From Niameybacter massiliensis (GTDB taxonomy: Bacteria > Bacillota > Clostridia > Lachnospirales > Cellulosilyticaceae), in assembly GCF_001282685.1 (NCBI RefSeq), contig NZ_LN875034.1:179533-243532 (forward strand): a DNA stretch of 64,000 nucleotides, given 5' to 3'. Every line of letters begins with the position of its first letter. The stretch's first letter is position 1. The notes below the pieces were generated by a model. It did no database searches. It was not told the DNA's origin and worked only from the letters and a program-made list of their open reading frames with translations. Shown in pieces: positions 33,652 through 43,377 of the stretch. Both the position numbers and the translations under genes were made by a program.

Positions 33652-35403
33652 TTGAAAAGAGCAATACGCGTGGCAGTTGCAAGTTGGCTTATATTAGGGT
33701 CAGCTTGCACAACTTTTGCCATGGATCATAACTATCTTACACAAGAAGAATACGAAAGCTTAGAAAGTTCAATTGTCTATTCAGATAAAGGTATCGTTGT
33801 AGAGAATGAGCCAGGACTGGGATATCTTGTATACAGAGATGCAGCAGGAACAGAAAAAGTAGCTAAATATTATAGTGGTGAGATAAAAGTAGAGAAACAA
33901 CCTTATTATGATGAGGAAGATAGAATCGGTTATATCGACCAACTCTTCCCTACTTTTAACTTTGATAATCGTGATACAACGATAGGTAATATAAAACCAG
34001 GCGACAATATTTATATCCAGTTTGATAATGAAGGTTACATACAATACATAAGTGCATACAATGACTACATTGTACGTTACGGAAAAGTACATACATTTAA
34101 TATGGGTGCGAATAGTATGAGAAGTTTAGTACTAGAAGATAGTACAGGTAGACTCTATCACTATAGTATTGGTCAAGATACACCGATTAGTAAAGCTAGT
34201 GCACCTTACTCTTTAGGAAAACTTAAAGAAGGTGAATGGGTAAGATTACTTGTTAACCAACGTATACTCGGTGCAGGTCAAATCGAAGAAATCGTAGAAG
34301 AGATTGTTGTAGATCCAGATAGTAAGGTCATATCTGGGATTTATAGAGGTGAATTGGTAAGCGTGAATCCTTATCAAAATACTATTGGGATTAAGAATAA
34401 CCAAGTTCTACAAAAAAATGGTTGGGGCATGTATGAATCTATCAATCAGCTTCGTGTAGAGCCAAAGACTGTAGGTACCTATTACCTGGGAAATGCAGTA
34501 TCCTTTGACTACATCAAAAACAGAATTAAAAGCTTAGATGGTTATGTGTATGCAGCAGTAGAATCTTTTAGAGGTAAAGACGAAGCGGTTAAGCTCAACT
34601 TCCAAACCAAGAAACAAATCACTTTAGAGCCTACAACAGTAACCTATGCTTCACCAGGGGTGGTTAAGCTCTTAACAGGAGAACAAATCTATCTTGCAGA
34701 TGATGCCATCATTGTGAGAGAAAATCGTCTAGTAGGTCCAGCAAGTATTATGGTAGGGGATCGCATTCAAGCAACTATTACAGGTGAGAATAAACTTGCC
34801 GCTGCGAATATCCTACAAGGGGTAGCAGAAGGTAGTTTAGAAGTTTATAGAGGACGTATTAAACGTATTGATAATTACCAAACCTTTGAAGTAGAAACAT
34901 TCTCCCTTTTAGAAGATGGTATATGGTATTACCATCCAACACCACAAACCTTTAGTATTCAAGCAAATACCAAGTTCTTAACAGAAGCGGGTATTCAAAT
35001 GAATGGTATAGATGAGTTCTTAACTTATGGAGATAACTCTAAAGAGAGTGAAGTCTATACAATCATTGCAAAAGGTGGAGAAGCAGTAGCCATTAGTAGT
35101 ATGCCATATAGCAAGGAAGCCATAAGAGGAGAGGCATATCTTACCTCATCAGGAGATATCCGCCTTAAAGACACTTATTACTATGACCGTACGAAGAAAC
35201 GTTGGTCACTTTTAAGCCGTAAAAATGCAGCTGTGAACTTAGAACTTTCACCAAATACAGTAATCGTGAAAGAAGGACAGCTTGTATCAGCTAAGGCTAT
35301 CAAACCAGGAGATAGTTTAATGGTTATGATGGAAGAAAGTATCCAAGATCAAAATAAACAAGATAATTATACAGCCAAGTCTTATATTGTTATCGTAGAG
35401 TAA
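33652..35403 (+). CDS. Secreted protein of unknown function, beta-rich
   Basis: 583 aa from a TTG at 33652 with GGGAGGC upstream; a GTG at 33631 is in frame. Signal peptide about 1-24 (VASWLILGSACTTFA). The mature part is rich in beta strands. It has several copies of a pattern like KPGDNIYIQFDNEGYI, KEGEWVRLLVNQ, VGDRIQATIT and KPGDSLMVMMEE, suggesting repeated small barrels. I do not recognise the family. It lies 21 bp after galU and 9 bp before the SLH gene, so the three probably form one operon. A role in surface-layer assembly or glycan attachment is a guess. Confidence 0.75.
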   Translation: MKRAIRVAVASWLILGSACTTFAMDHNYLTQEEYESLESSIVYSDKGIVVENEPGLGYLVYRDAAGTEKVAKYYSGEIKVEKQPYYDEEDRIGYIDQLFPTFNFDNRDTTIGNIKPGDNIYIQFDNEGYIQYISAYNDYIVRYGKVHTFNMGANSMRSLVLEDSTGRLYHYSIGQDTPISKASAPYSLGKLKEGEWVRLLVNQRILGAGQIEEIVEEIVVDPDSKVISGIYRGELVSVNPYQNTIGIKNNQVLQKNGWGMYESINQLRVEPKTVGTYYLGNAVSFDYIKNRIKSLDGYVYAAVESFRGKDEAVKLNFQTKKQITLEPTTVTYASPGVVKLLTGEQIYLADDAIIVRENRLVGPASIMVGDRIQATITGENKLAAANILQGVAEGSLEVYRGRIKRIDNYQTFEVETFSLLEDGIWYYHPTPQTFSIQANTKFLTEAGIQMNGIDEFLTYGDNSKESEVYTIIAKGGEAVAISSMPYSKEAIRGEAYLTSSGDIRLKDTYYYDRTKKRWSLLSRKNAAVNLELSPNTVIVKEGQLVSAKAIKPGDSLMVMMEESIQDQNKQDNYTAKSYIVIVE

Positions 35404-35412
35404 GGAGACAAG

Positions 35413-36906
35413 ATGAGAAAATTTGCAGCATTTATATTAACATGGATTATAGCAACGACACCTCTTCTTGCCTATGAAGGAGAGATGGGGTATTTTGGAG
35501 GCACAGTGCCTGGACAGAAGCTACTTACAACGACTGAAGCAGCAAATACCAAACGTAGTACTTCAAAAATTACTTTACCTTATAAAGAAACCATCTATTT
35601 AACAGGGGAACCAGTAGTGGTAACAGGTACCATTCAGTTTAAACCTAACGAAATAGATAAAGAAAAAGGTTCTGGCAACTATACAGAAAGCTATGTGATT
35701 AAAGCAGAAGATGCCAGTGGAGAAAGTAAGATTACACGTACCATTTCATTAGAAACCAATTACTTATATGACCCTGTAGCAAGACAGACGACTAAAACAA
35801 CCGAGATGAAAAAATGGACAGAGTTAGCTGTAGTAAATGGTAATACCTATCAGCTAGACAGCAAACAGTCCTCTTTTTCTAAAAGTATGATAGAGGACTA
35901 CACACCAGGTGCAACTTACTATAGAGGTGATGTGAGTTATGAAGCTGTCTATAAAGATGTAACAGGTGGTGCAAACAATGTAACAGTTACTGTGAATGGA
36001 CCAATCTATGGCTATGAACATAACTTTGCAAAGACAGAAACACAAAAACGAAGTATTACCATTGAAAATGGTAAACAAGGCTATTACATAGAAGAAATGC
36101 CAACCTATACAGTTCATAAAGAACTTCAATATGGAGCCAATGAGCCAGATGCCATCAGCTTTGCAGGTAACTACAAAGAGATTATTAGAGGTGAGGGGTC
36201 TAATACCTACAATATTATTGCAGGTAGTCCAAACCTTTATGATAATGAATCAGTAGGGAGTTATAATGTATTAGACACACCAAAGATTGAACAACTTTCT
36301 GCCGTAAATCTTTCGAAATTCAAAGGGCATCCAGCAGAATCAGACATTAGAAAAATGTATAGCCTTAAGATCTTTACAGAAGATATCAATAGCTTCTCAC
36401 CAGATAAAGTTGTTACAAGAGGTGAATATATTAAGATGCTTGTAAATTCACTAGGTATAGAAGTACCAGATACCGAGGAGAAGAAGTCTAATAAGAAGAA
36501 GGATGAAGAAGAGGTTGTAATCTTTACAGATATCTCTAAGACAAGTCCATATTATCCATATGCAATGGCGGCCTACAATGCAGGCCTTATAAGTGGAGGG
36601 ACATTCTCAGCGAGTACCCCTCTTACAAGAGAAGCGATGATCCAACTCAATGTAAAGGCAGTAGGACTAGAACGATTAGGTACAGGTGCAACTCAAACTT
36701 CTTATATAGATGATGATAAAATTGCTGTATGGGCCAAACCAGCAGTTTATGCTGCAGCGCAGCTAGGCATTGCGCCAGATAATAATGATTACTTCTTACC
36801 TAAGAAGCAAGTAACTTATAGCGAAGCAGCAGCCATGATGAATCAATATTTAGACTACCTACGCTATGAACTACAAAAAGATTATAACGATAAAATGATG
36901 CCATAA
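35413..36906 (+). CDS. SLH-domain surface protein
   Basis: 497 aa. Signal peptide about 1-20. A beta-rich N-terminal region (about 40-290) has no family I recognise. The C-terminal third has two to three SLH-like units (KMYSLKIFTEDINSFSPDKV, YPYAMAAYNAGLISGGTFSA, AKPAVYAAAQLGIAPDNNDYF), interrupted by a Lys/Glu linker near 355-368. SLH domains bind pyruvylated secondary cell-wall polymer. It is followed by a terminator. It is the only SLH protein in the window, next to abundant-looking surface proteins that lack SLH. Confidence 0.85.
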   Translation: MRKFAAFILTWIIATTPLLAYEGEMGYFGGTVPGQKLLTTTEAANTKRSTSKITLPYKETIYLTGEPVVVTGTIQFKPNEIDKEKGSGNYTESYVIKAEDASGESKITRTISLETNYLYDPVARQTTKTTEMKKWTELAVVNGNTYQLDSKQSSFSKSMIEDYTPGATYYRGDVSYEAVYKDVTGGANNVTVTVNGPIYGYEHNFAKTETQKRSITIENGKQGYYIEEMPTYTVHKELQYGANEPDAISFAGNYKEIIRGEGSNTYNIIAGSPNLYDNESVGSYNVLDTPKIEQLSAVNLSKFKGHPAESDIRKMYSLKIFTEDINSFSPDKVVTRGEYIKMLVNSLGIEVPDTEEKKSNKKKDEEEVVIFTDISKTSPYYPYAMAAYNAGLISGGTFSASTPLTREAMIQLNVKAVGLERLGTGATQTSYIDDDKIAVWAKPAVYAAAQLGIAPDNNDYFLPKKQVTYSEAAAMMNQYLDYLRYELQKDYNDKMMP

Positions 36907-36921
36907 GACATGATTGCCTAT

Positions 36922-36961
36922 AAGGGAGTAACACAGAGAAGAGACTGTGTTACTCCTTTTT
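36922..36961 (+). terminator. Terminator of the galU-SLH gene block
   Basis: AAGGGAGTAACACAG (36922-36936) faces CTGTGTTACTCCTTTTT (36945-36961). Confidence 0.9.
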
Positions 36962-37274
36962 GCTATTAGAAAAGAGATGTTTTAAATGTAAAAGAGTAGG
37001 TGTAGATCATAAGGGGTTGATTAAGGTAGTAAAGCGGCTGTAAGTTGATGAAAACATAGTCAGTATAAGGGGTACAGCAGTAAAGGTATAATATGGATAA
37101 ATATAACCCGGTTTAATATTTTAACTAAATATTAATAAATATTAACTGAAATGAGGGTGCAGAAAAAATTTCCATATTGTTCAAGGGTAGGGTACAAGCC
37201 TTGGGAATACAAGAAAGAACCATGTTTGTATATTTCTGTAAGATTACACTAACATTACAAACGGATAAAAACAC
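36962..37274. other. A/T-rich gap upstream of the first stalk surface gene
   Basis: About 310 bp with no convincing gene. It holds repeated TAAATATTAA-type words near 37115-37145 and a TATAAT at about 37089, but no clear promoter for it. The strong promoter starts at 37275. Confidence 0.4.
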
Positions 37275-37304
37275 TTGATAACACAAGGAAATGTCTTGTA
37301 TAAT
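37275..37304 (+). promoter_or_regulatory. Promoter of first stalk surface-protein gene
   Basis: TTGATA (37275-37280), an 18-bp spacer and TATAAT (37299-37304). It leaves an untranslated leader of about 135 nt before the ATG at 37450. Confidence 0.6.
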
Positions 37305-37328
37305 CATCATGTAAACAAAAACGAAGAG

Positions 37329-37421
37329 CAACGACGGTAGGCGTAACCACTTATTAAAAGTATATTAAAAAATATTAAATAAGTATTACAAAACATTACA
37401 TACACATCAGCCGAGTCGTTG
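37329..37421 (+). promoter_or_regulatory. Long structured 5' leader of the first stalk surface gene
   Basis: CAACGACGG (37329-37337) near the transcript start faces CCGAGTCGTTG (37411-37421) just before the GGGAGG ribosome site, with one bulged A. The loop is A/T-rich. Long leaders with a 5' stem often stabilise abundant surface-protein mRNAs. Confidence 0.5.
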
Positions 37422-37449
37422 ACTTAAGACAACTTAGGGAGGCTTTATT

Positions 37450-39633
37450 ATGAAATTACGTCAAAAATTAGCTGTAGTTTTAGCTTCAGCAATGATCATT
37501 ACAGCAGTACCAGTAGTAACAAGTGCCGCATCAACAAACTCATTCAACAAAACTTTATCAATCGTAGCTGATAAAGAAATCACAACAGCACAAGGTTTAA
37601 ACCTTACAGTAAAATACGATGATAGTGCAGTAAAAACAATTGCGAATGGTACAAAAGATACTTTCTTCGTAAATGCAACAGATTTCAAATTCTTAAATGA
37701 CACAAACGTATACACAGGTGTTGAAAAAGACGGTGTTACAATTACTCGTTTATCTGATACTCAATTAAAAGTTGAAGTTAAAGCAGGTACAAACCTTACA
37801 GGAAAAGAATTAGAAATCGCTATCGCAGGTACACCATCAAAAGGTACACCAGCAATTATCGTAGATGCAGAAGATTCATTAGCTACATCAGGTAAATATG
37901 CACTTTCAAACTCAGAAGTTGTAACAGATAAAGTATTAACTGCTACAGCTGGTGATGTTAAAAACATCTCTATCGATGGATACGGTTCAATCGCTGATAT
38001 TACAATTGAAGAAAAAGCTGCAGATACATTATTAGAAAAAGGTGAAGTAACTATTACATTACCAAACAGCTCAGAATTAAACTTCAATAGCACATATAAA
38101 ACAGCTCAAGAAATTGAAATTGCTGCAAATAGAGGTCTTTCATCAGCATCTATTAAAGCAACAGCTAAATATTTCGAAGATGCAAACGGAAAACAAGATA
38201 GCAAAAAACTTGTAATCACTCTTACAGGAAACAAAACAGCAAGTAGAGGTTCTGTAGTACTTAAAGGAATCAAAGTTGAAGCTGAAGACAAAAAAGCTGA
38301 TGTAGCTACAGGAGAAGTTAAAGTAACTGTTAAAGCTAATGGTATGGAAGATACTAAATTAGTAGTTGCAAACGTAGCAGATTTTGGTGTTAAACTTAAT
38401 GTAAAAGAAGAAGTAGAAGTAGTAGCTGGTAAAGATGGCAAAACAGTAAAAGTAACATTAGAAGAAAGTGCAATCGACAGCTTAAACAAAAAACAAAACG
38501 TTTACTTCACAGTAGATGGCGCTAAAATTGATGCATCATCTCTTAAAATTGTAGAGGGTGCAAAAGACATCATTACAGCTGCAAAAGCTGATGATGAAGT
38601 AGAACTTACTTTAGATGCATCAAAACTTACAGCAGATGCAATTAACAAAGTTGTATTTGAATTTGCTGTAGAAGGTAAAGCTGCTAACACAGGAGATATC
38701 GTTTTAAAAGCAGAAAGTAGAGCACTTGAAAATGATATTGAAGTTAAACTTGGTACAGTTAAAGAAGCTGTTAAAGTAGAAGCTCAACCAATGACAGTTA
38801 AAGTTGGTCTTAAAGGTCAAAAAGGTGGTCAAGTTGTTATCACAGAAACAGATGCTGAAATGTTACCACGTGGTGAACAAATCATCGTTGAAGTTGCTAA
38901 AGATAGCACAAAAGGTATCAATGTAACAAATGCTACAGTAGAAGCTAAAGATGTAGAAATCAAAGATGTTAAAGTAGAAGACGGTAAAATCTTCTTCACA
39001 ATCGCTAGAACATCTGAAGAAGCTGGTTCAATCACAATCAAAGATATCACTGTAGATACAGATAGAACAGTTCCAGAAGGTTCATTCGATTTAGTAATCG
39101 GTGGTAAAGCGATTTCTAAAGATAACACAAATAAAGTTTCAGATTCAAAAGATGCTAAATACTTCGAAGATGCAATCACAGTAGCTGATTTCTTCGTAGT
39201 AGGTACACCTAACACAGAAGACAATGCTGCAAACGGTCTTAAAAAAGGTACAGGTATCTTCAAAGTTGGAGAAAAATCATACACAGTAAATGGTGAAGCT
39301 AAAGAAATGGACGCAGCTCCATACATTGCAAAATCAAACCGTGTAATGGTACCAGTAAGATACGTATCAGATGTATTCGGTATCAATGGTAACGATGTAC
39401 TCTTCTCTAACGAAAATGGTGGAACAATCACTATCTTTGCTGGTAATAAAGTACTTCAAGTAGTTAACGGAAGCAATATTGCACTTGTAAACGGTGTTAG
39501 AGTTCCTATGGACGAAAAAGTATCAATCGTTGATGGTAGAACATACGTACCAGTTGGTGAAATGGGTAGATTATTAGGTGTTGATGTTGAGTGGTCAAAC
39601 GAAACAAAAACAGCTACATTCTCAAATAAATAA
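37450..39633 (+). CDS. Abundant stalk-domain (CuAO_N-like) surface protein, paralog 1
   Basis: 727 aa. Signal peptide 1-27 (ending VTSAAS). Most of the chain is beta modules with internal similarity: ADITIEEKAADTLLEKGEVT near 180 and GQVVITETDAEMLPRGEQII near 457. The C-terminal about 115 aa form a stalk/copper-amine-oxidase N-terminal-like domain (SNRVMVPVRYVSDVFGI, VDGRTYVPVGEMGRLLGVDV). It has no SLH or LPXTG anchor. Codons strongly prefer ATC, TTC and AAC, unlike neighbouring genes, implying very high expression. It is probably a structural surface-layer protein. Two paralogs follow. Confidence 0.85.
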   Translation: MKLRQKLAVVLASAMIITAVPVVTSAASTNSFNKTLSIVADKEITTAQGLNLTVKYDDSAVKTIANGTKDTFFVNATDFKFLNDTNVYTGVEKDGVTITRLSDTQLKVEVKAGTNLTGKELEIAIAGTPSKGTPAIIVDAEDSLATSGKYALSNSEVVTDKVLTATAGDVKNISIDGYGSIADITIEEKAADTLLEKGEVTITLPNSSELNFNSTYKTAQEIEIAANRGLSSASIKATAKYFEDANGKQDSKKLVITLTGNKTASRGSVVLKGIKVEAEDKKADVATGEVKVTVKANGMEDTKLVVANVADFGVKLNVKEEVEVVAGKDGKTVKVTLEESAIDSLNKKQNVYFTVDGAKIDASSLKIVEGAKDIITAAKADDEVELTLDASKLTADAINKVVFEFAVEGKAANTGDIVLKAESRALENDIEVKLGTVKEAVKVEAQPMTVKVGLKGQKGGQVVITETDAEMLPRGEQIIVEVAKDSTKGINVTNATVEAKDVEIKDVKVEDGKIFFTIARTSEEAGSITIKDITVDTDRTVPEGSFDLVIGGKAISKDNTNKVSDSKDAKYFEDAITVADFFVVGTPNTEDNAANGLKKGTGIFKVGEKSYTVNGEAKEMDAAPYIAKSNRVMVPVRYVSDVFGINGNDVLFSNENGGTITIFAGNKVLQVVNGSNIALVNGVRVPMDEKVSIVDGRTYVPVGEMGRLLGVDVEWSNETKTATFSNK

Positions 39634-39668
39634 TTCAAGATAATAAATTCATCTATTAACATTCCCCT

Positions 39669-39707
39669 AAAAAGGTGGCATAGTATACAGACTATGCCAC
39701 CTTTTTT
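39669..39707 (+). terminator. Terminator of stalk surface paralog 1
   Basis: AAAGGTGGCATAGT (39671-39684) faces ACTATGCCACCTTTTTT (39691-39707). Confidence 0.92.
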
Positions 39708-39736
39708 ACGTTATGATTACGAATAACACTAAAGGA

Positions 39737-39764
39737 TTGTATTTAAAAAACAAAGGTCTATACT
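39737..39764 (+). promoter_or_regulatory. Promoter of stalk surface paralog 2
   Basis: TTGTAT (39737-39742), a 16-bp spacer and TATACT (39759-39764). Confidence 0.5.
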
Positions 39765-39810
39765 AAAAATGTAGACATATATCAAAATATAATCTAAAGG
39801 AGAATATAAG

Positions 39811-41943
39811 ATGAAAAAAAGAAATAGAAAAATACTATCCTTTATCCTATTAAGTTGTATGACTTTAGTGAGTATGCCGGTTGGTTTAAGTGCCAAATCA
39901 ACTAACAGTTATAATAAAGAGATTTCTGTTGTTCAAGGAACAGAAGTAAATACACAAAAAGGTCTTGTGTTTAACATGGCTTTTAAGGCTGGAGAATTAC
40001 AAAGAGGCACTAAGTTTGAAATTCAAGCAAAAGATTTTGACTTAGATCGTAGAGCGTATAATGGAATCAAAATTCAAGGAGCAACAGTTACTTATCAATC
40101 AGGTAATAGCCTGAAAGTAGAAATAGATAAAACATCAAAAGAAACAATGATTAGTATTCCTGTCTATGGAACAGTTTTAAAAGGAACGCCAAGACTGATT
40201 GTAGAAGGAGAAGATTCAGTTGCTACACCAGGTGAATATATTATTGGACGCAATGAGCAAGTAGATCGTTATGGTCTAACTGTAATAACAGGGCAAGTGC
40301 CAAATATATCAGATACGGCTAATGGACAGTTGGCGGATATTATCATAGAAGAAAAGGCAGCAGGAACATTGGTATCGGGAACTAAGATTAGATTAAGATT
40401 GCCAAGTGCAACAAATTTAAAATTTAGATTACCTGATACAGATTCGAAAGGGTATGCAACATCTATCAAGGTAGAAGGATTAAGAGGTTTAAGTAGTGAA
40501 AATATTAAAGTTAAAGCAGAGTATATAGGTAATAATAGCAATGAATTATTACTCACGTTAGTAGGTATACAACCATCTATAGCTAGAGGTGGCATTCAGA
40601 TCAAGGGTTTAGAATGTCAAGTTGATAATAAAAATAGTCAAGTAGGTTATGGCCCGGTACAGGCCACCATTAGACTAGATGATGCAGATACAACAACACT
40701 TACTGTTGCGAATGTTAGTGGAGAGGGCATTAACCTAAAGGTTAAACAGCCTATTAAGTTGACTGCAGGCAAAGGAAGCCAGACTGTAGAAGTGACGATG
40801 AGTGAAAATGTTGCAGGAAGTTTGAGTAGACGTAACGATGTGTATTTTGAAGTAAAAGGTGCACAGATAGTGCCTGGTACACTTAGAGTAAATAATAGTA
40901 CAACAGCTACAATTAAAGAGGATAAAGATTCTAAAAATCAAGAGGTTATAGGATTTACGTTAAATACTAGAAAAATAGATCCAACACGTATTAACACAGT
41001 GACATTCTCTTTTGATGTACAAGCTGAGGCAGGAACAGAAGGTGCCATAGAGTTAATAGCAGATTCTATGAAATTAGAAGAAAAAGTTACAATTGGTCAA
41101 GTAGGATCGGCTCTTGCAGTTACAATGAATACCATCAATCTTAAGCCAGCGCTTAAAGATCAAGTTGGTGGTAGTATTACAATAAAGGAAATGAGCTCAG
41201 GCATATTCGAGCGTGGCAGTCAACTTGTTGTCTCTATAGGTAGAGGTGCAAGAGGCATTAGTTTTACGGATGCTAAAGTAGAAGTTGAAGATATGAAATT
41301 GGGTAATATGAAAGTAGAAAACGGAAGTATTATACTAGATATTGATAGGGGATCAGATGAGGGTGCTACCATTAGATTAACAGATCTTGAAATGTATGTT
41401 GATGCACTAGTAGAAGAAGGAACCTATGACATTGTTCTGAGTGGTAGTGCAGTTTCTGATAATGAAAAAGATAGAATCGTTCTTAAAGATAAGATTAAGG
41501 TAGCTAAACAAGCGAATTCTAATAATCAACAAGAATCAAATGGACTAGCTAAAGGCACTGCATCTTTTAAAATAGGTGAAAGAAACTATATTGTGAATAA
41601 TAAAGTGAAAGAAATGGATGCAGCATCTTATTTATCATCTTCAAATCGTGTAATGGTACCTGTTAAGTATGTATCTGATGCTTTTGGTATTACAGAGGAT
41701 AAGATGCATTTTGATAAGGAAGATGGAAAAAGTGTTGTTATTATAGAAGCAGGTGAACGTACACTTAAACTTATAGATGGTAGTAATTTAGCAGAAGTGA
41801 ATAATGTAGTGAAACCAATGGATGATAAAGTAACCATCTTAAATGGTAGAACTTATGTACCTGTAGGAGAGATGGCTAGGATGTTAGATATAGATGTAGA
41901 GTGGTCTAATGAGACAAAGACAGCTATTTTTACTAATAAATAA
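39811..41943 (+). CDS. Stalk-domain surface protein, paralog 2
   Basis: 710 aa. Signal peptide about 1-28 (VGLSAKS). Same architecture as paralog 1: NSYNKEISVVQGTEVNTQKG at the mature N-terminus, repeated beta modules (ADIIIEEKAAGTLVSGTKIR; GSITIKEMSSGIFERGSQLV) and the C-terminal stalk domain (SNRVMVPVKYVSDAFGI, LNGRTYVPVGEMARMLDIDV). Codon use is ordinary for this genome (many ATA, AAT, ATT), unlike paralogs 1 and 3, so it is probably expressed less or under other conditions. It has its own promoter and no clear terminator before the next promoter. Confidence 0.85.
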   Translation: MKKRNRKILSFILLSCMTLVSMPVGLSAKSTNSYNKEISVVQGTEVNTQKGLVFNMAFKAGELQRGTKFEIQAKDFDLDRRAYNGIKIQGATVTYQSGNSLKVEIDKTSKETMISIPVYGTVLKGTPRLIVEGEDSVATPGEYIIGRNEQVDRYGLTVITGQVPNISDTANGQLADIIIEEKAAGTLVSGTKIRLRLPSATNLKFRLPDTDSKGYATSIKVEGLRGLSSENIKVKAEYIGNNSNELLLTLVGIQPSIARGGIQIKGLECQVDNKNSQVGYGPVQATIRLDDADTTTLTVANVSGEGINLKVKQPIKLTAGKGSQTVEVTMSENVAGSLSRRNDVYFEVKGAQIVPGTLRVNNSTTATIKEDKDSKNQEVIGFTLNTRKIDPTRINTVTFSFDVQAEAGTEGAIELIADSMKLEEKVTIGQVGSALAVTMNTINLKPALKDQVGGSITIKEMSSGIFERGSQLVVSIGRGARGISFTDAKVEVEDMKLGNMKVENGSIILDIDRGSDEGATIRLTDLEMYVDALVEEGTYDIVLSGSAVSDNEKDRIVLKDKIKVAKQANSNNQQESNGLAKGTASFKIGERNYIVNNKVKEMDAASYLSSSNRVMVPVKYVSDAFGITEDKMHFDKEDGKSVVIIEAGERTLKLIDGSNLAEVNNVVKPMDDKVTILNGRTYVPVGEMARMLDIDVEWSNETKTAIFTNK

Positions 41944-42021
41944 GAAGATACAAAGTGTTATTAAATGGTAAAATTTATGTTACTGTAATATTACTTTAAG
42001 ATTAAGAAATGAATACAGGTG

Positions 42022-42050
42022 TTGAAAGTTAATTTGAAGAGTCATATACT
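42022..42050 (+). promoter_or_regulatory. Promoter of the small stalk-domain protein gene
   Basis: TTGAAA (42022-42027), a 17-bp spacer and TATACT (42045-42050), about 50 bp before the start codon. Confidence 0.6.
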
Positions 42051-42100
42051 TAAATAAATAGAGAAATTAAACTTAGTTTTACATAAGGGAGGATATAGTG

Positions 42101-43237
42101 ATGAAATTAAGAAGTAAGAAAATTTTAGCTGTACTCTTAGCAGGGAGTATCGGTACAGGTGCATTTGCAGTAGGTGCTGCAAACTTAACAAAAAATGTAC
42201 AACTTAGATATAACAACATTGCAGTTAAAGTAGATGGGCAAGTGAAACAACCAAATATGGAACCATTCTTCATTGGAGACTCTGTTTATGTATCACTTCG
42301 TGATGCAGGTCAGTTAGTAGGGAATCAAGTTAATTGGAATGGCACAACACAAACAGTAGAAATCAATACAAATACAACATCTAACTCAATTATTGAGCAA
42401 GACCTTGCGAACAAAAATCATCAATTAGCAGTTGCTAACTCAAAAATTAAAGATATGGAAGCTAAAATTGCTAAATATGAAAAACAACTTGGCATAACAG
42501 ATGGCAAAGAAGATAGCAAAGATGATGATAAAGATACAAGTACATCTAAAGAATTAGATCTTAAAGCAACACTTAAAAAACTTGAAAAATACTATAGTGA
42601 TAAATATGATGTAGAGTGGACTTTCCGTCTTAAAGGTGATGAAAGTAAATTAACCTTTGAAGTAAGATATGATAGTAAGAAAGATGGTAAATACTTCAAA
42701 GAAATTTCTAAATCTACACTTGAAAAGTTCACAAAAGATATGGTGAAAGATATTCAAACAGAATGTGGATCAATCAAAGTAGTGGGTGAAGTTTATGATA
42801 CTTATGATGAAGTAACAGTGGCAACATTTGAGATGTCTACAAAAGGATCATTCGACTTTGAATACAAACGTAATAGCAATTACAAACAATCTGACTTAGA
42901 TGATTTTGCAAAAATCTTAAAAAATAAATTTGGCACCTTCCCAAGACTTGACTTAGGAAGCATGTTTGATGGAAGCTCTATTCGTGTTAGAGATATTAAA
43001 CTTGAAGCGAATAATGATGTGATTGAATTCTCAATCTATACAGATTATGCAGATATGACAGTAGCAGATAGTGCTTGGTATGAAATGAATAGTACACAAA
43101 AAGATAAATTAGAAACTTATTTAAATGATATGCAGGATTATATTGAAGATGAATTTGATACAAAAGCAAAAGGTTATGTATATAACGAAAGTAAAGAAAT
43201 CATTGCAAAATATGATAGCAGTTTAAAACTTAACTAA
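42101..43237 (+). CDS. Secreted protein with N-terminal stalk domain
   Basis: 378 aa from the ATG at 42101 (GGGAGG 8 bp upstream); the GTG at 42098 is in frame. Signal peptide about 1-26. The stalk/CuAO_N-like repeat comes first (VKVDGQVKQPNMEPFFIGDSVYV, SLRDAGQLVGNQVNWNGTTQT). A short coiled coil (about 103-130), an acidic linker KEDSKDDDKD and a C-terminal domain of about 230 aa that I do not recognise complete it. Domain order is the reverse of the large paralogs around it. Codon use (many ATC, TTC, AAA) suggests good expression. It may work with the surface layer. Confidence 0.8.
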   Translation: MKLRSKKILAVLLAGSIGTGAFAVGAANLTKNVQLRYNNIAVKVDGQVKQPNMEPFFIGDSVYVSLRDAGQLVGNQVNWNGTTQTVEINTNTTSNSIIEQDLANKNHQLAVANSKIKDMEAKIAKYEKQLGITDGKEDSKDDDKDTSTSKELDLKATLKKLEKYYSDKYDVEWTFRLKGDESKLTFEVRYDSKKDGKYFKEISKSTLEKFTKDMVKDIQTECGSIKVVGEVYDTYDEVTVATFEMSTKGSFDFEYKRNSNYKQSDLDDFAKILKNKFGTFPRLDLGSMFDGSSIRVRDIKLEANNDVIEFSIYTDYADMTVADSAWYEMNSTQKDKLETYLNDMQDYIEDEFDTKAKGYVYNESKEIIAKYDSSLKLN

Positions 43238-43286
43238 ATAGAATAAGAGAATTTGTTACAGGAAAATTACAAATCTATTTAGAAAG

Positions 43287-43315
43287 TTGACTTTGAATAT
43301 ATACCATTATATAAT
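43287..43315 (+). promoter_or_regulatory. Promoter of stalk surface paralog 3
   Basis: TTGACT (43287-43292), a 17-bp spacer and TATAAT (43310-43315), one of the closest matches to consensus in the window. Confidence 0.7.
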
Positions 43316-43377
43316 TTAACATGAAATGGAAAGTTATATATTAAATTAAATTATAATTATGAAGGGGGACGTTAATA

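Noticed and set aside
37461-39431. Long open frames on the minus strand inside the stalk-domain genes (up to 200 codons)
   Set aside because: They lie opposite genes with strong codon bias and repeated modules, which leaves few stops on the other strand. They have no ribosome sites and no family features.
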